Below are positions 1 through 9,827 of a stretch of 64,000 nucleotides of DNA, piece by piece. The number at the start of each line of letters is the position of its first letter. Position 1 is the first letter of the stretch. Both the position numbers and the translations under genes were made by a program. The stretch is from Rhizobium sp. L43 (GTDB taxonomy: Bacteria; Pseudomonadota; Alphaproteobacteria; Rhizobiales; Rhizobiaceae), in NCBI RefSeq assembly GCF_002531725.1, contig NZ_NWSQ01000012.1, positions 124,001 to 188,000 of the forward strand. Reading direction: 5' to 3'. The notes under the pieces are model-generated. The model made no database searches. It was not told the DNA's origin and was given only the letters and a program-made list of their open reading frames with translations.

Positions 1-62
1 CGCGCTGCTGGACGTAAAGCCCCCTCACCACGTCAATCAAGGTTGCCAGGGAGACAGGCACC

Positions 63-812
63 GTGCTCAATCTTTATCATGTCAATTCGCTCGTCCATTG
101 GGAGGAGCGCGAGATCCATCTGCGCGACCATATGATCGGCTTCTTCTCGCAAGAGGTCCGCAGTTTTCTGAGATCAGTCAATCCCGCTTGGGATGTGCGA
201 AGGGTCGAGGCGCCGGCGCTGATGCCGCGATCGCTGGTCTCAAACGCCTATTCGAATGCCGATATCTGGGTGCAGGAGCAGCTCTCCGCCGGCGATACCG
301 CGCTGGTGCTGAGACCGGAGACCACGCCGTCGACCTATGCCTATATGCAGCATATTCTCGGGAATCACTCGAAGACGCGGCTGCCGCTCTGCGTCTGGCA
401 GGCGGGTCGGTCCTATCGCCGTGAGCAGGAGCAGCCGACGAAACATATGCGGCTGAAGGAGTTCTGGCAGCTCGAATTCCAATGCGCCTTCACGGCCGAC
501 AGCGGCAACGACTATCACGCCGCCTGCCTCGAACCGGTGCGCCGCATGATCGCCTCGCTGATCCATCTGCCGACGCGCATCGTGCCCTCCGACCGGCTGC
601 CGTCCTATTCCGAGGTGACGATGGATATCGAGGTCGACAATGGCGACAAATGGATGGAGGTCTGCTCGATCTCGCGGCGCACCGACTTTCCGCAGCGCTA
701 CCGGTCGCAGCCGAAGAAGGGACCTGCTATCGACCACGACGTCCTGGTGCTCGAAATCGCCATCGGTCTCGATCGATGCGTTTACAACTGGGGCATAGCG
801 GCCGATCGGTAG
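63..812 (+). CDS. Stand-alone class II aminoacyl-tRNA synthetase-like catalytic domain (GlyRS type)
   Basis: A 249-residue protein made only of a class II synthetase core. Motif-2-like segments are visible: RPETTPSTY (compare RPETAQG in glycyl-tRNA synthetases), then GRSYRREQ and RLKEFWQLEFQ, which resembles the REFxQMExxFF segment of single-chain GlyRS. A SISRRTDF segment resembles the ASRTDFDL region of GlyRS, and EIAIGLDRCVYN matches the motif 3 pattern (G-x-D-R). There is no anticodon-binding domain, and full GlyRS is roughly twice this length or more. The GTG start is chosen because GGGAG lies about 9 bases upstream. Alphaproteobacteria normally charge glycine with the unrelated GlyQ/GlyS enzyme, so this is probably a paralogue with another job, such as activating an amino acid for a carrier protein or peptide, or editing. 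That role is inference. The partner gene, if any, may lie left of the window; bases 1-62 cannot be assigned. Confidence 0.75.
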   Translation: MLNLYHVNSLVHWEEREIHLRDHMIGFFSQEVRSFLRSVNPAWDVRRVEAPALMPRSLVSNAYSNADIWVQEQLSAGDTALVLRPETTPSTYAYMQHILGNHSKTRLPLCVWQAGRSYRREQEQPTKHMRLKEFWQLEFQCAFTADSGNDYHAACLEPVRRMIASLIHLPTRIVPSDRLPSYSEVTMDIEVDNGDKWMEVCSISRRTDFPQRYRSQPKKGPAIDHDVLVLEIAIGLDRCVYNWGIAADR

Positions 813-958
813 ATGGGGAGCCGGGGCCGCATTGCGGTCCCGGTTTTCGCCGCTACAGTTGTTCACGAATTTCCGCAGCACTTTGAATTGCTGCATAATT
901 CCGATTTAAGAAATTATACAGTAGGAGACAGCGTCATGCTGCGAGGGGTGGGATTTCT

Positions 959-1627
959 ATGATGCGCTCGGCAATGGTTTTGGTCGTCGGCATATGTGTG
1001 CTCGTTTTCCCACCCTTTTCCGCCTTTGCGTCATCCGGACGCTCCGTTCCGCGTTCTCTGGTTCCTCAAATGTTTCTGTATGAGGAGAAACCGGAGAAGG
1101 CACAGCCGACGACGGTTCCCGGTTCTGTCACGTGGTCAATCGATATGCGCACCGACGCCAGGGGACATTCCGATCCTGTTATCCAAGCGCACATTGCGGT
1201 GCCGAAGCGTCACCTCACTGCAGTGCTGACACTGGAACGGAATGCAGATCCCTCCGTTTCCGCAAGCCACCTCCTTGAATTGTCGTTTCAGATCGCGCCG
1301 GGATTTAAGGGAGGTGGAATTTACAGTCTTCGGTCCATGTCAATGAAGGCGACGGAAAGCGATCGCGGTGACACATTGATAGCCGTGCCCGCCAAGGTCA
1401 CGGACAATCTTTACATGCTGGCGCTCAATGATCTGCCTGAGGCTCGTGCCAAGAACCTTGAACTGCTTGAACGCCAATGGATCGATTTGCCGATTTCCTA
1501 TCAGGACGGCAAACGAGCACTGCTGACGCTTGAAAAGGGCGCCGATGGTGAACGTGTGTTCAATCAGGCCATCCAGGCTTGGGCGTCAGATGATCTTGCC
1601 GGGACTGCTGCCGGCAATGCACAATAG
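959..1627 (+). CDS. Exported protein of unknown function
   Basis: A 222-residue protein with a clear N-terminal signal peptide: a short basic start, a hydrophobic run to about residue 24, then an AFA-S type cleavage site. The mature part is soluble, with no further membrane segments or cysteine motifs. It contains a stretch around WSIDMRTDARGHSDPV and a beta-rich middle. I do not recognise the family. It is followed by a 190-base gap and then the convergent end of the cysteine hydrolase gene. Alternative starts a few codons in are possible because the first two codons are both ATG. A periplasmic location is inferred from the signal peptide. Confidence 0.7.
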   Translation: MMRSAMVLVVGICVLVFPPFSAFASSGRSVPRSLVPQMFLYEEKPEKAQPTTVPGSVTWSIDMRTDARGHSDPVIQAHIAVPKRHLTAVLTLERNADPSVSASHLLELSFQIAPGFKGGGIYSLRSMSMKATESDRGDTLIAVPAKVTDNLYMLALNDLPEARAKNLELLERQWIDLPISYQDGKRALLTLEKGADGERVFNQAIQAWASDDLAGTAAGNAQ

Positions 1628-1819
1628 AAGATATCAGCAGTAAACTGGTCTGCGAACTGCTCCGGCCTCTGAGGCTAAGACCGTCGTATCTCCTTGCCTG
1701 ACGTGCATTCATTGAATAACGGGTGAGCTATGTGATTGTCTTCGGAAAAACGACTGTTGCCCGCGCGCTCGCGAGGCGGCCCTGCTTCCGATGTGATGTC
1801 GGCTGTTGCTGCTGGAGCT

Positions 1820-2380
1820 TTATGAAAAGGCGATATCGGCGGCGGGGCGGATTTCTACCATCGCCTTGCCCGCGTCAAAACCGTCGAGCGTTTCATTGTG
1901 GTGGGCGATAATCTCTGAGAAGGTGAGGGTCGCCGTATCGCCGGTGGTGTGACCATCGGCAATCAGCGTCACGTCATATCCGAGGGAAACAGCGCGTCTG
2001 ACCGTCGTGTCTACGCAGAATTGCGACATGCAGCCGCCGATGACGAGGTGGGTGACCGACTGTTCGTTGAGACGTTCGGTTAGATCGGTCTCGAAGAAGG
2101 AGTCGGCGCTCTCCTTGCGGACGACGACCTCGCCTTGTTTCGGTGCGATCTCCTCGCGTAGCGCCCATCCTTCCGTGCCGACGGCCAATCGATGGCCCCT
2201 CTCGCCGTCATGTTGCACCAGCACGACCGGCGCGCCTGCCTGCCTCGCCTTTTCCTGGAGTGTTGCGAGCCGAGCGACGGTCTCGTCAAGTGCGGCATCG
2301 ACACGCGGCTGGCGCTCCGGCGTGGCTTTGCCGGAGAGAATCGCATTCTGCACATCGATGATCAGCAGGGCCTTGGTCAT
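1820..2380 (-). CDS. Cysteine hydrolase, isochorismatase family
   Basis: A 186-residue protein with the isochorismatase-like fold and all three catalytic-triad positions: Asp9 in LLIIDVQ, Lys89 in VVVRKESADSF, and Cys122 in the signature GGCMSQFCVDTTVR. The length fits the family (about 180-220). Members hydrolyse amide or vinyl-ether bonds, for example nicotinamidase, isochorismatase, biuret hydrolase and streptothricin hydrolase types. The FCVDTTVRRA segment with GYDVTLIADGHTT is typical of generic family members, so the substrate cannot be read. The protein should be cytoplasmic. It ends convergently with the upstream plus-strand gene and lies about 120 bases beyond the 3' end of the GPR-like gene. 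Confidence 0.88.
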   Translation of the reverse strand: MTKALLIIDVQNAILSGKATPERQPRVDAALDETVARLATLQEKARQAGAPVVLVQHDGERGHRLAVGTEGWALREEIAPKQGEVVVRKESADSFFETDLTERLNEQSVTHLVIGGCMSQFCVDTTVRRAVSLGYDVTLIADGHTTGDTATLTFSEIIAHHNETLDGFDAGKAMVEIRPAADIAFS

Positions 2381-2503
2381 TTTGCATGCCTCACGATGAG
2401 GGGTTCTCGGCTACGCCCTTCCGACAAACGAAAGCCGCTCGACAAGTGTGGCGGCGGCTTCCTGTCCAATTCGGTCAAGTACGATCGATGGTTACAAGCA
2501 GGC

Positions 2504-5500
2504 TCAGCCGAGCCTGCCGGCTGCATGGGCGAGCATGGTGTAGACCTTGCCCGTATCCGAGGTGAGGTAGGACTGCGACACGGTCTGGTTCGGGTCGGTG
2601 CGGGCGACGTCGGCGAGCAGCTTTTCGAAATCACCGATATAGCGGTCGACGGCGGTGCGGAACTCCGGTTCGCGGTCGTATTTGCGCTTGATCTCATCGA
2701 AAGTCTGCTGGCCCTTCAGCGTGTAGAGGCGACGGGTGAAGACGTCGCGCTCGCCGCGCTGGTAACGGCGCCAGAGATCGACCGAGGCGTCGTGATCGAT
2801 GGCGCGGGCGATATCGACCGAGAGCGAATTCAGCGATTCGACGACGTGGCGCGGATTGCGGCTGTCGTTGCTGCGCGCGGCCGGCGCCGTGGTTTCCGCC
2901 GGCCGGGCGGGGGCACGGGCAGACGCCTCGTCGGCGGCCTCCTCACGCGATGCGCCGCGCAGAAGATCGCTGATCCAGCCGCCGCTTTCCGGACGAGCAG
3001 GCTCCTGGCGGACTGCTTCCTGGCGAGCGGGGGCAGGCTGCGGGGCGGCGCGCTGAGGGGCGGCAGCAGGTGCTGACGGCGCGATCGTTCCGCGCAGGCC
3101 CGTCGCTTCGATCGACGGGGGCGCTACCGGCTGCTGAGGCTGAGCTACGACTTGCTGGGTTACAGCCGGTTGCGCGGCCGGCTGCGTCTGGGCGAGGTTG
3201 CGAGCGACGGGCTGGGAGATCTCAAGCTGCTGGCTGGAGCGGCCGACGAGCTGGGAGATATCCTGCAGCGCCTTGATCTGCTCGGCGACGGCCCGGCGCA
3301 TGGCCGAAGCGCTTTCCTTGGCTTCTTCGGGAAGATCGAAGGCGCCGCGCTTCAATTCGGCGCGGGTGGCGTCGAGCTCGTTGCGGATGTCGGCGGCGGA
3401 GCGGCGGATATCATCGGTGGCGCCGGAGAAGCGGCCGACGGCATCGTCGATCGCTTCGCGCAACGCTTCCCGCATGTTCTGGGCGGCGCCGTCGGAAGCG
3501 CGGCCGGCTTCGCCGAGCATGCGCTCGACTTCCGACAGCGAGGCCGTCAAACCGCCGCGAATACGGTTGGAGAGATCGCCGGAGCGACGCTCGACATTGG
3601 CGAAGGTGCCGTCGATCGTCGTATTGGCCTCGTCGCCGGCGCGGGTGATCGCCTCGCGCATCGTTTCTGCCGCTTCCTGGGCACGCTTCTCGGTTTCGGT
3701 GAGAATGCGGCCGATATCGGCCAAGGAGGACTGCACGCCCTGGCGCAGATTGCCGGAGACCTGGTTGGAGCGTTGCTCTGCCCGCTCGAACACGGTCTCG
3801 ATCATGCCGCCGAGGCCTTGCATGGTCTTTTCGATCTCGGCGGAACGCTGGACGAGGCCGACGGAGAGCGTCTGCAGAGCGCTCTCGCGCTCCTCAAGCG
3901 TCGAGGCGAGGTTGGACTGGGCAGCGCCGAGAAGCTGCGAGGCCTGGGTCAGGACCTTGGAGTGTTCGTCGAAGCGGCCGATGATGCTGCCGACCTGTGA
4001 CAGCGTCTGGCCCGAAATGTCGGAGAGGCGGTCGACCTTGCCTTCGAGCAGCCTGGTCGAGGCCGAGACCATTTCAGCGGCCTTGGTGGCGGAGTCGGCA
4101 AAGCGCGTGGTCGTGTCGCCGAGGCGGCCGTCGACGCTGGCCAGTTGCTCGGCGGCGCGGTTCATCATCATCGCCATCGCCGCACTGCTTTCCGACATGC
4201 GCTGAACGAGGCCGTTGACGTTGCCGACCAGGCTGTTTTCGATGGCGCTGACGGCATTGGCGACATTTTCGGTGCGGGCGGCAACGGCGCTGGCGAGCGC
4301 TTCGTTTTCGGCGCGCAGACGATCGGCGCTGAGGTTGGCGGCGGCGGTGATGCGGGCGGCTGCCTGCTCGCCGGCGTCGGTGTAGCGATCGATGATCGGG
4401 CGGGCGGTCTCGTCGAGGATGCGCGTCAGTTCGACCGAGCGGCCTGATAGCATCGAATTGAGGTCGCGGGTGCGTTCTTCGAGCGTCGAGCGGATCGAAT
4501 TGCCACGCGCTTCGAGCGCTCGGTCGATCTCGGAGAAGGTCGTGTCGATCTCGCGGGCACGCTCCTCGAGATTGGAGCGAATGGCGCTGCTGCGGGCTTC
4601 GAGCGCCCGGTCGACATCTGCCATGGTGGCGGAGATCTCGCTGCCGGCGCCCGACAGCGTCGAGCGGATGGCATCGCCGCGTGCTTCCAGCGACTGGCCG
4701 GCATCCGACAGCACCTTGGAGATGGCGTTGACCTGGGTGCCGACGACGGTCTCGGCTTCGGCGACCTTGTTGACGATGGCGTTGCCGGCTTCCGAGAAGG
4801 TCTGGGCGACGGCAGCAGCCTGGCTGGCCAGCCGGTTCTGGGCTTCGGCGACGCGGGTGACGATCTGCGACGAGCGCTCATCCATCGTGCGGGTGAATTC
4901 GTCGCTTTTCGTATTGAGATCCTCAGCGAATTGCTGGCCGGTCCTGCCGAGCAGTTCTGTGGTTCTCGTCGCTTCGCCTTCCATTCCCTGGGCTGCTTCG
5001 GCAACGGCGCTGCGCAGCGTCGAGGCGAGGCCGGCGGCCTTGCCTTCGATGGTCCGGTTGACGGCTTCGAGGCCGACAGTCAGCGCGCGGTCCATGGTGG
5101 AGAGGCGTTCCTCGATGCGTTTATTGCCGCGGTCGAGGGTTTCGCCGAGGCGCGCCGTGCGGCCTTCGATGGCGCCGGTCATGCTCGTGGCGCGGCTGTC
5201 CAGCGTCTCGGCCAGATTGGCGGTGCGGCTGTCGATCGCCTCGGTGAGATTTGCGGCACTGCCTTCGAGCGTCGCCGAGATGCGCTGCGTGGCGTCGTTG
5301 CTGAGCGCGCCGAGACGGGAAATGCCGTCGGCGAGCACGCCGGAGAGCTGGCCGCTGGCCGTTTCGACCTTGTCGGCAACGCCGCCGACGCCGTCGCGGA
5401 TGCGGGTCTCGATCGCGGCAAGACCGGCTTCCACCCGCGATCCGGTTTCTTCAAAACGGCCGGTCAGGCTTTCGACAGACCGATCGAGATGAGCGGAGAA

Positions 5501-8500
5501 GTTCTGCGTGGAGCTCGAAATCGCACTTGCCGCCTCCTGGAAGCGACCGGCGATCTGGCCGGCGCCGGCATGCATGCGATCTTCCAATGTCTGGGCGCCG
5601 GCATCGATTGCCTGGCGGATTGCGGCTTCGCGCTCCTCCAGCGACATCTCGAGCATGCTGACGCTGGTCGCTACCGAGGTGCCGATGCTGGTCGCCTGCT
5701 CGGTGAGCGTATCGCTGATCAGCGCGTGGGCCTGGTTCAGCGACAGGTCGATGGCGTTGGCGCGGTCCTCAAGCGTCGTGCGAATGCGTTCATGGGCGGA
5801 GTCGAGCCCGCGCTCGATGCGTGCGGCGGCCTCGTCGGCGAGGCCTCCGAGCCGCGCATGGGCATCGGTCAGGCGGCCCTCGATGCGGCCGGTCAAACCG
5901 CCGACTATATCTTCGAAGCGGGAGCCGCCGGCATCAAGAACACCGGAGAGGGCAGCGCTATGCTGGGAGAGTGCATTTTCCAGCCGCTGCTGATTATCGG
6001 TATAGGCGGTGCGGATCGCATCGGTCTTGTCGGCGAAGGCGCCGGCGACGCGCGTCTCGGCATTGGCAACGGCTTCCATCATCGAGTTGCTGCGGGCTTC
6101 AAGGGCGCTGTCGAAGCGGCTCTGGTTATCGTCGAGCGAAATGGCGAGCGCCATGGTCTTTTCGTCGAGCGCATCGGTGAGCCGGTCGTGACTTGCCGTT
6201 ACGGCGCCGATGATCGCAGCCGTGCGGTGCCCCAAAGATTCCTCGAGGCGGGCCTGGCCTTGGCTCAGCGAGGTGGCAAGGGCGGCGGCCTTCTGGTCGA
6301 GCACACCATTGATGCCTTCATGCGTGCCGGAGACCGCATTGATGATCGCATCGGCGCCCGCCGTCAGTGTCTCCTCGAGACGGCTCTGGTTCTCGTTCAG
6401 CGAAATGGCAAGCGTCATGGCCCGGTCGTCGAGTGTCTCGGACAGGCGGTCGTGGGTGGCGGTCACCGCACTGAGGAAGGATTCCGAACGGCTCTCCAGC
6501 GTGTCCTGCAGGCGGCTCTGACCCTCGTTCAGGGAGGCGGCAAGCGCCGCCGACTTTTCGTCGAGCGTCTGTGAAAGGCGGTCATGCGTGCCGGACACGG
6601 ATTTGAGGAAGGCTTCGGAGCGCGCTTCCAGCGTCTCTTCGATCCGCGACTGGCTCTCATTGAGCGAGATGGCGAGCGTCATCGCCTTTTCATCAAGCGT
6701 TTCGGACAAGCGCTCATGGGTGCCGGAGACGGCGTTCAGCAGGGCTGCGGAGCGGGTTTCGAGCGTCTCCTCGATGCGGGCATGGCCTTCGCTGAGCGAG
6801 GTGGCAAAAGCTGCCGCCTTGCCGTCGAGAGTCTCTGACAGGCGGTCATGGGTGCCGGAGACTGCGTTCAGCAGGGCCGCGGAACGGGTTTGGAGCGTAT
6901 CTTCGATGCGAGCCTGGCTCTCGTTCAAGGACGTGGCAAGCGCCGTCGTCTTTTCGTCGAGGGTCTCGGCAAGACGGTCGCGCGTGCCGGACACGGTGTT
7001 CAGCAGCGCCTCGGCACGTGTTCCAAGCGCATCCTCGATGCGGGCATGGCGCTCGTCGAGTGAGGTGGTCAGGGCCGCCGCCTTGCTGTCCAGCGTTTGC
7101 GACAGGCGGTCATGGGTGCCGGAGACGGCATTCAGCAGGGCCGCGGAGCGGGTCTCGAGCGTATCCTCGATGCGGGCCTGGTTTTCATTGAGCGAAATGG
7201 CGAGGGCCATCGCCTTTTCATCGAGCGTCTCGGACAGGCGGTCATGGGTGCCGGAGACCGCGTTCAGCAGAGCCGCGGAGCGGCTCTCCAGCGTATCCTC
7301 GATGCGGGTCTGGCTCTCGTTCAGGGAGATGGCGAGCGCCATCGCCTTTTCGTCGAGCGTCTCGGCAAGACGGTCATGGGTGCCGGAGACGGCATTGAGG
7401 ATGGCGTCGGAGCGGGTTGCCAGCGCTTCCTCGAAGCGGCCGTGATGGGTGGTGAGCGCCTCGATCAGTGCGCCGCCGCGCTCTGCCATGACGCTGTCGA
7501 TGCGGCCGTGGGCCGTGCCTACAGCCTCGGTGATCTCAGCCGCACGCGCTGCAAGCACGCCGCTCAGCTCCTCGGCGCGACCGCCGAAGGCAGCGGTCAC
7601 CTGCTCGGTGCCTTCGGCAACGGCGGTGGTCAACTCAGTGGTGGTGGCGCGCAGCGTGTCGCGGAATTCGGCCGAGCGTGTCTGAAGATTGTTCTGCAGC
7701 TCGGAGGTGCCGGATGCAAGCGCCAGCGCGATGTCGGACGTGGCATGCTGCAGTGCCGAGGTCAGTTCGCCGGTGCGGCTGCTGAGCGCGGTGGTGATTT
7801 CTTCCGTCCGGGCACCGAGCGTGCTTTCCAGCATTTCATGGCCGGTGGCGAGCGCGGTGGCCAGCGCTAGCGACTGGTCGGTCATCGACGAACCGAGCCG
7901 GTCGATGTTGGAACTCAGGATGCCGTCGATCGACTCCGAGCCGCCGGTCAGCGTCTCGTTGATGCGGGCGAGGCTTTCCATCAGCTTGGTATCGAGCGAG
8001 CCGGTGCGCTTGTCGAAGGCGCTGGTAAATTCGGCGACGCGTTCGTCGAAGGCCGTCGACAGCTGGGCGACGGTCGTCTGCAGCCGTTCTTCGAAGAAGC
8101 CGGAGCGCACGTCGAGATCCATGACGGCGTCGTCGGCGGTGGTCTGCAGGCTCTGGCGGAAGCTTGCGCCCTTTTCGTCGAGCGCGCTGTTCAGCTTCGA
8201 CAGCACGTCGTCGAGCGTGCCGCCGATGGTGCGTCCGCCCGATGTCAGGCTTTCATTGATCTCGCGGGTGCGGGCGATCAGGATCTCGTTCAGCTGGTGG
8301 GTGCGCTCGTTCAGCGCCGCATTCAGCTTTTCGGTGCTGCTGTCCATCGTCGACGCGCGCGTCTCGAACTGGCTGAGCAGTCTTTCGCCATGGTCGTTGA
8401 GATTGACGGAGAGTGCTTCGAGGCGGTTGTCGAATTCGGTGGCGAGCGCGAAACCCGATGCGTTCAGGGTCTGCAGCAGGCTGTCGGTCTTGGCGGCGAG

Positions 8501-9487
8501 CAGGCTGCCCATCGACTGCAGGGCGCTGTCGGATTTTTCAAGGATCGTCGCGGCGCGCGTATCGATCAGCGAGGCGAAGGCTTCGCCCGATGTGGCAAGC
8601 CGCACCGCGATCTCTTCGGTCGCAAGCGACAGCTCTTCCTTCAACTGATCGTGGACGCTGCCGATCGAGGTGCGGATGCGGTCGGCATGGTTGACGATCG
8701 CCTCACGCTCGGAACCGAGTTCGTGGACGAGACCGCGCACACGCAGCTCATTATCGGCATAGGAACGTTCAAGTGCATTGACTTCGGAATGGACGAGCGT
8801 TTCCAGCTCGGAGGCACGCGCGATGGTGCGCTCGATGCCTTCGTTCATGGCCGAGACCTCACGGCGCACGGCCTGGCCGACGGTCATGATGCGTTCGGAG
8901 GCGATGGTTTCCGGCTCTGCCAGGCGCAGGGCCACCTCTGCCATGGAACGGGCAGCGTTGCGCATGTCCTGGGCGCGCGCGATCATGATGGCGAAAGCAT
9001 AGAACATCATCACGGGAATGATGATGCCGACGAGGCCGGCGATGACGCCTGGCAGGGCGACGAGATCGGCGACTGAACGGATCTGCCAGATCTCGGGCGC
9101 ATAAAGCAGCGACATCAGGCCGAGACCGGCCATGATCCAAAGCACCGAGAAGAGCGTGGCGGTGCGCACCGCCGAGCGGCTGGAGGCGCCGTCGAAGGAT
9201 TTCAGGATCGAGGCGGGCGTATTGCGGCTGGCATCGTTGGCGGGCGCGAAGGTCGGCCCCCTCGACGCCTGCTCGCCGGCGGCACCGCGGCGGCTGCGGC
9301 GTTGCGCTTCGTCCTGGGCCTGCTGGTTACGCGCATTTACTGGATCAGACACATGAGCCTCCGGGGCCTCTGGCGCGTCGCCGCGGCGAGACGGCACGTT
9401 ATCCTTGCCGAAGTCGATCTGGAGCGCTTCGTCCAATGCCTTGAACGCTTTGTCCTCAATCGACTCGTTATATTTGTTGTTCGCCAT
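2504..9487 (-). CDS. Giant membrane-anchored coiled-coil protein, growth pole ring (GPR)-like
   Basis: A 2327-residue protein, the largest in the window. Residues 1-105 are polar. Two hydrophobic segments at about 110-132 and 144-170 anchor it in the inner membrane. The rest is a very long, mostly alpha-helical rod rich in Ala, Glu, Ser and Thr with no catalytic motif. In the middle, encoded at about 6180-7480, a 44-residue unit (GTHDRLSETLDEKAMALAIS and following residues) repeats around ten times; 44 is 4 x 11, as in apolipoprotein-like or hendecad helices. After about residue 2080 come Ala/Pro/Gln-rich linkers, then a conserved globular C-terminus (about 2210-2327). Size, topology and repeat type match the GPR protein of Agrobacterium tumefaciens, which forms a ring at the growing pole; that identity is by recognition. 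Its ATG lies across a 460-base gap from the Hpt gene, and CtrA-type boxes sit in that gap. Expected role: organising polar peptidoglycan growth. Confidence 0.85.
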   Translation of the reverse strand: MANNKYNESIEDKAFKALDEALQIDFGKDNVPSRRGDAPEAPEAHVSDPVNARNQQAQDEAQRRSRRGAAGEQASRGPTFAPANDASRNTPASILKSFDGASSRSAVRTATLFSVLWIMAGLGLMSLLYAPEIWQIRSVADLVALPGVIAGLVGIIIPVMMFYAFAIMIARAQDMRNAARSMAEVALRLAEPETIASERIMTVGQAVRREVSAMNEGIERTIARASELETLVHSEVNALERSYADNELRVRGLVHELGSEREAIVNHADRIRTSIGSVHDQLKEELSLATEEIAVRLATSGEAFASLIDTRAATILEKSDSALQSMGSLLAAKTDSLLQTLNASGFALATEFDNRLEALSVNLNDHGERLLSQFETRASTMDSSTEKLNAALNERTHQLNEILIARTREINESLTSGGRTIGGTLDDVLSKLNSALDEKGASFRQSLQTTADDAVMDLDVRSGFFEERLQTTVAQLSTAFDERVAEFTSAFDKRTGSLDTKLMESLARINETLTGGSESIDGILSSNIDRLGSSMTDQSLALATALATGHEMLESTLGARTEEITTALSSRTGELTSALQHATSDIALALASGTSELQNNLQTRSAEFRDTLRATTTELTTAVAEGTEQVTAAFGGRAEELSGVLAARAAEITEAVGTAHGRIDSVMAERGGALIEALTTHHGRFEEALATRSDAILNAVSGTHDRLAETLDEKAMALAISLNESQTRIEDTLESRSAALLNAVSGTHDRLSETLDEKAMALAISLNENQARIEDTLETRSAALLNAVSGTHDRLSQTLDSKAAALTTSLDERHARIEDALGTRAEALLNTVSGTRDRLAETLDEKTTALATSLNESQARIEDTLQTRSAALLNAVSGTHDRLSETLDGKAAAFATSLSEGHARIEETLETRSAALLNAVSGTHERLSETLDEKAMTLAISLNESQSRIEETLEARSEAFLKSVSGTHDRLSQTLDEKSAALAASLNEGQSRLQDTLESRSESFLSAVTATHDRLSETLDDRAMTLAISLNENQSRLEETLTAGADAIINAVSGTHEGINGVLDQKAAALATSLSQGQARLEESLGHRTAAIIGAVTASHDRLTDALDEKTMALAISLDDNQSRFDSALEARSNSMMEAVANAETRVAGAFADKTDAIRTAYTDNQQRLENALSQHSAALSGVLDAGGSRFEDIVGGLTGRIEGRLTDAHARLGGLADEAAARIERGLDSAHERIRTTLEDRANAIDLSLNQAHALISDTLTEQATSIGTSVATSVSMLEMSLEEREAAIRQAIDAGAQTLEDRMHAGAGQIAGRFQEAASAISSSTQNFSAHLDRSVESLTGRFEETGSRVEAGLAAIETRIRDGVGGVADKVETASGQLSGVLADGISRLGALSNDATQRISATLEGSAANLTEAIDSRTANLAETLDSRATSMTGAIEGRTARLGETLDRGNKRIEERLSTMDRALTVGLEAVNRTIEGKAAGLASTLRSAVAEAAQGMEGEATRTTELLGRTGQQFAEDLNTKSDEFTRTMDERSSQIVTRVAEAQNRLASQAAAVAQTFSEAGNAIVNKVAEAETVVGTQVNAISKVLSDAGQSLEARGDAIRSTLSGAGSEISATMADVDRALEARSSAIRSNLEERAREIDTTFSEIDRALEARGNSIRSTLEERTRDLNSMLSGRSVELTRILDETARPIIDRYTDAGEQAAARITAAANLSADRLRAENEALASAVAARTENVANAVSAIENSLVGNVNGLVQRMSESSAAMAMMMNRAAEQLASVDGRLGDTTTRFADSATKAAEMVSASTRLLEGKVDRLSDISGQTLSQVGSIIGRFDEHSKVLTQASQLLGAAQSNLASTLEERESALQTLSVGLVQRSAEIEKTMQGLGGMIETVFERAEQRSNQVSGNLRQGVQSSLADIGRILTETEKRAQEAAETMREAITRAGDEANTTIDGTFANVERRSGDLSNRIRGGLTASLSEVERMLGEAGRASDGAAQNMREALREAIDDAVGRFSGATDDIRRSAADIRNELDATRAELKRGAFDLPEEAKESASAMRRAVAEQIKALQDISQLVGRSSQQLEISQPVARNLAQTQPAAQPAVTQQVVAQPQQPVAPPSIEATGLRGTIAPSAPAAAPQRAAPQPAPARQEAVRQEPARPESGGWISDLLRGASREEAADEASARAPARPAETTAPAARSNDSRNPRHVVESLNSLSVDIARAIDHDASVDLWRRYQRGERDVFTRRLYTLKGQQTFDEIKRKYDREPEFRTAVDRYIGDFEKLLADVARTDPNQTVSQSYLTSDTGKVYTMLAHAAGRLG
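6180..7480 (-). repeat. Tandem 132-bp coding repeat inside the GPR-like gene
   Basis: The sequence for GGTCATGGGTGCCGGAGAC recurs with a 132-base period (for example near 6846, 7110, 7242 and 7374) with only scattered differences. It encodes roughly ten copies of a 44-residue helical unit. The high nucleotide identity between units suggests recent expansion or gene conversion, so copy number may differ between strains and short-read assemblies may collapse it. Confidence 0.85.
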
Positions 9488-9764
9488 TCGGTATGCCTCG
9501 TTACATCCGGCCGGTCCGGTAGCACATCCCGGGCTTCCGCCTCACCCGGGAACAACTTTGCCGTTCCAGCCTTCCATCCCAACGACGGACGGATAAGCAT
9601 GTCATTTCAGAGTAGATAGCCGCTTTTTCAAACGGAAGGTATCAAAACACTACCATTATCCACTCGCTCGGCAAAGGCGCGTACCATAAACCCGCTCCAC
9701 CAGTATCGTAGTGACACATCTGGGCTCTTCACACAATTAATGAAGGCTTGAGATTCATGGCTCG

Positions 9765-9780
9765 TTAAACCGTTGTTAAC
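9765..9780 (+). promoter_or_regulatory. CtrA-type binding box TTAA-N7-TTAAC
   Basis: TTAA (9765-9768), seven bases, then TTAAC (9776-9780). This is an exact match to the consensus TTAA-N7-TTAAC known for the alphaproteobacterial cell-cycle regulator CtrA. It lies 168 bases before the Hpt start and 278 bases before the GPR-like start. Binding is inferred from the motif only. Confidence 0.6.
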
Positions 9781-9827
9781 ACCTTTAAATCCGCGGCACC
9801 GCTTAAAAACCAATAATTTAGGGATAT

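Noticed and set aside
1723..1911. 62-codon plus-strand frame between the exported protein and the hydrolase
   Set aside because: No ribosome site, Arg/Cys-rich composition, and overlap with the 3' end of the hydrolase gene.
2192..9076. Long plus-strand open frames opposite the GPR-like gene (for example 2192-3076, 3152-4000, 4931-6574, 8297-9076)
   Set aside because: They are antisense shadows of a high-GC repetitive gene, share its repeat period, and lack ribosome sites.
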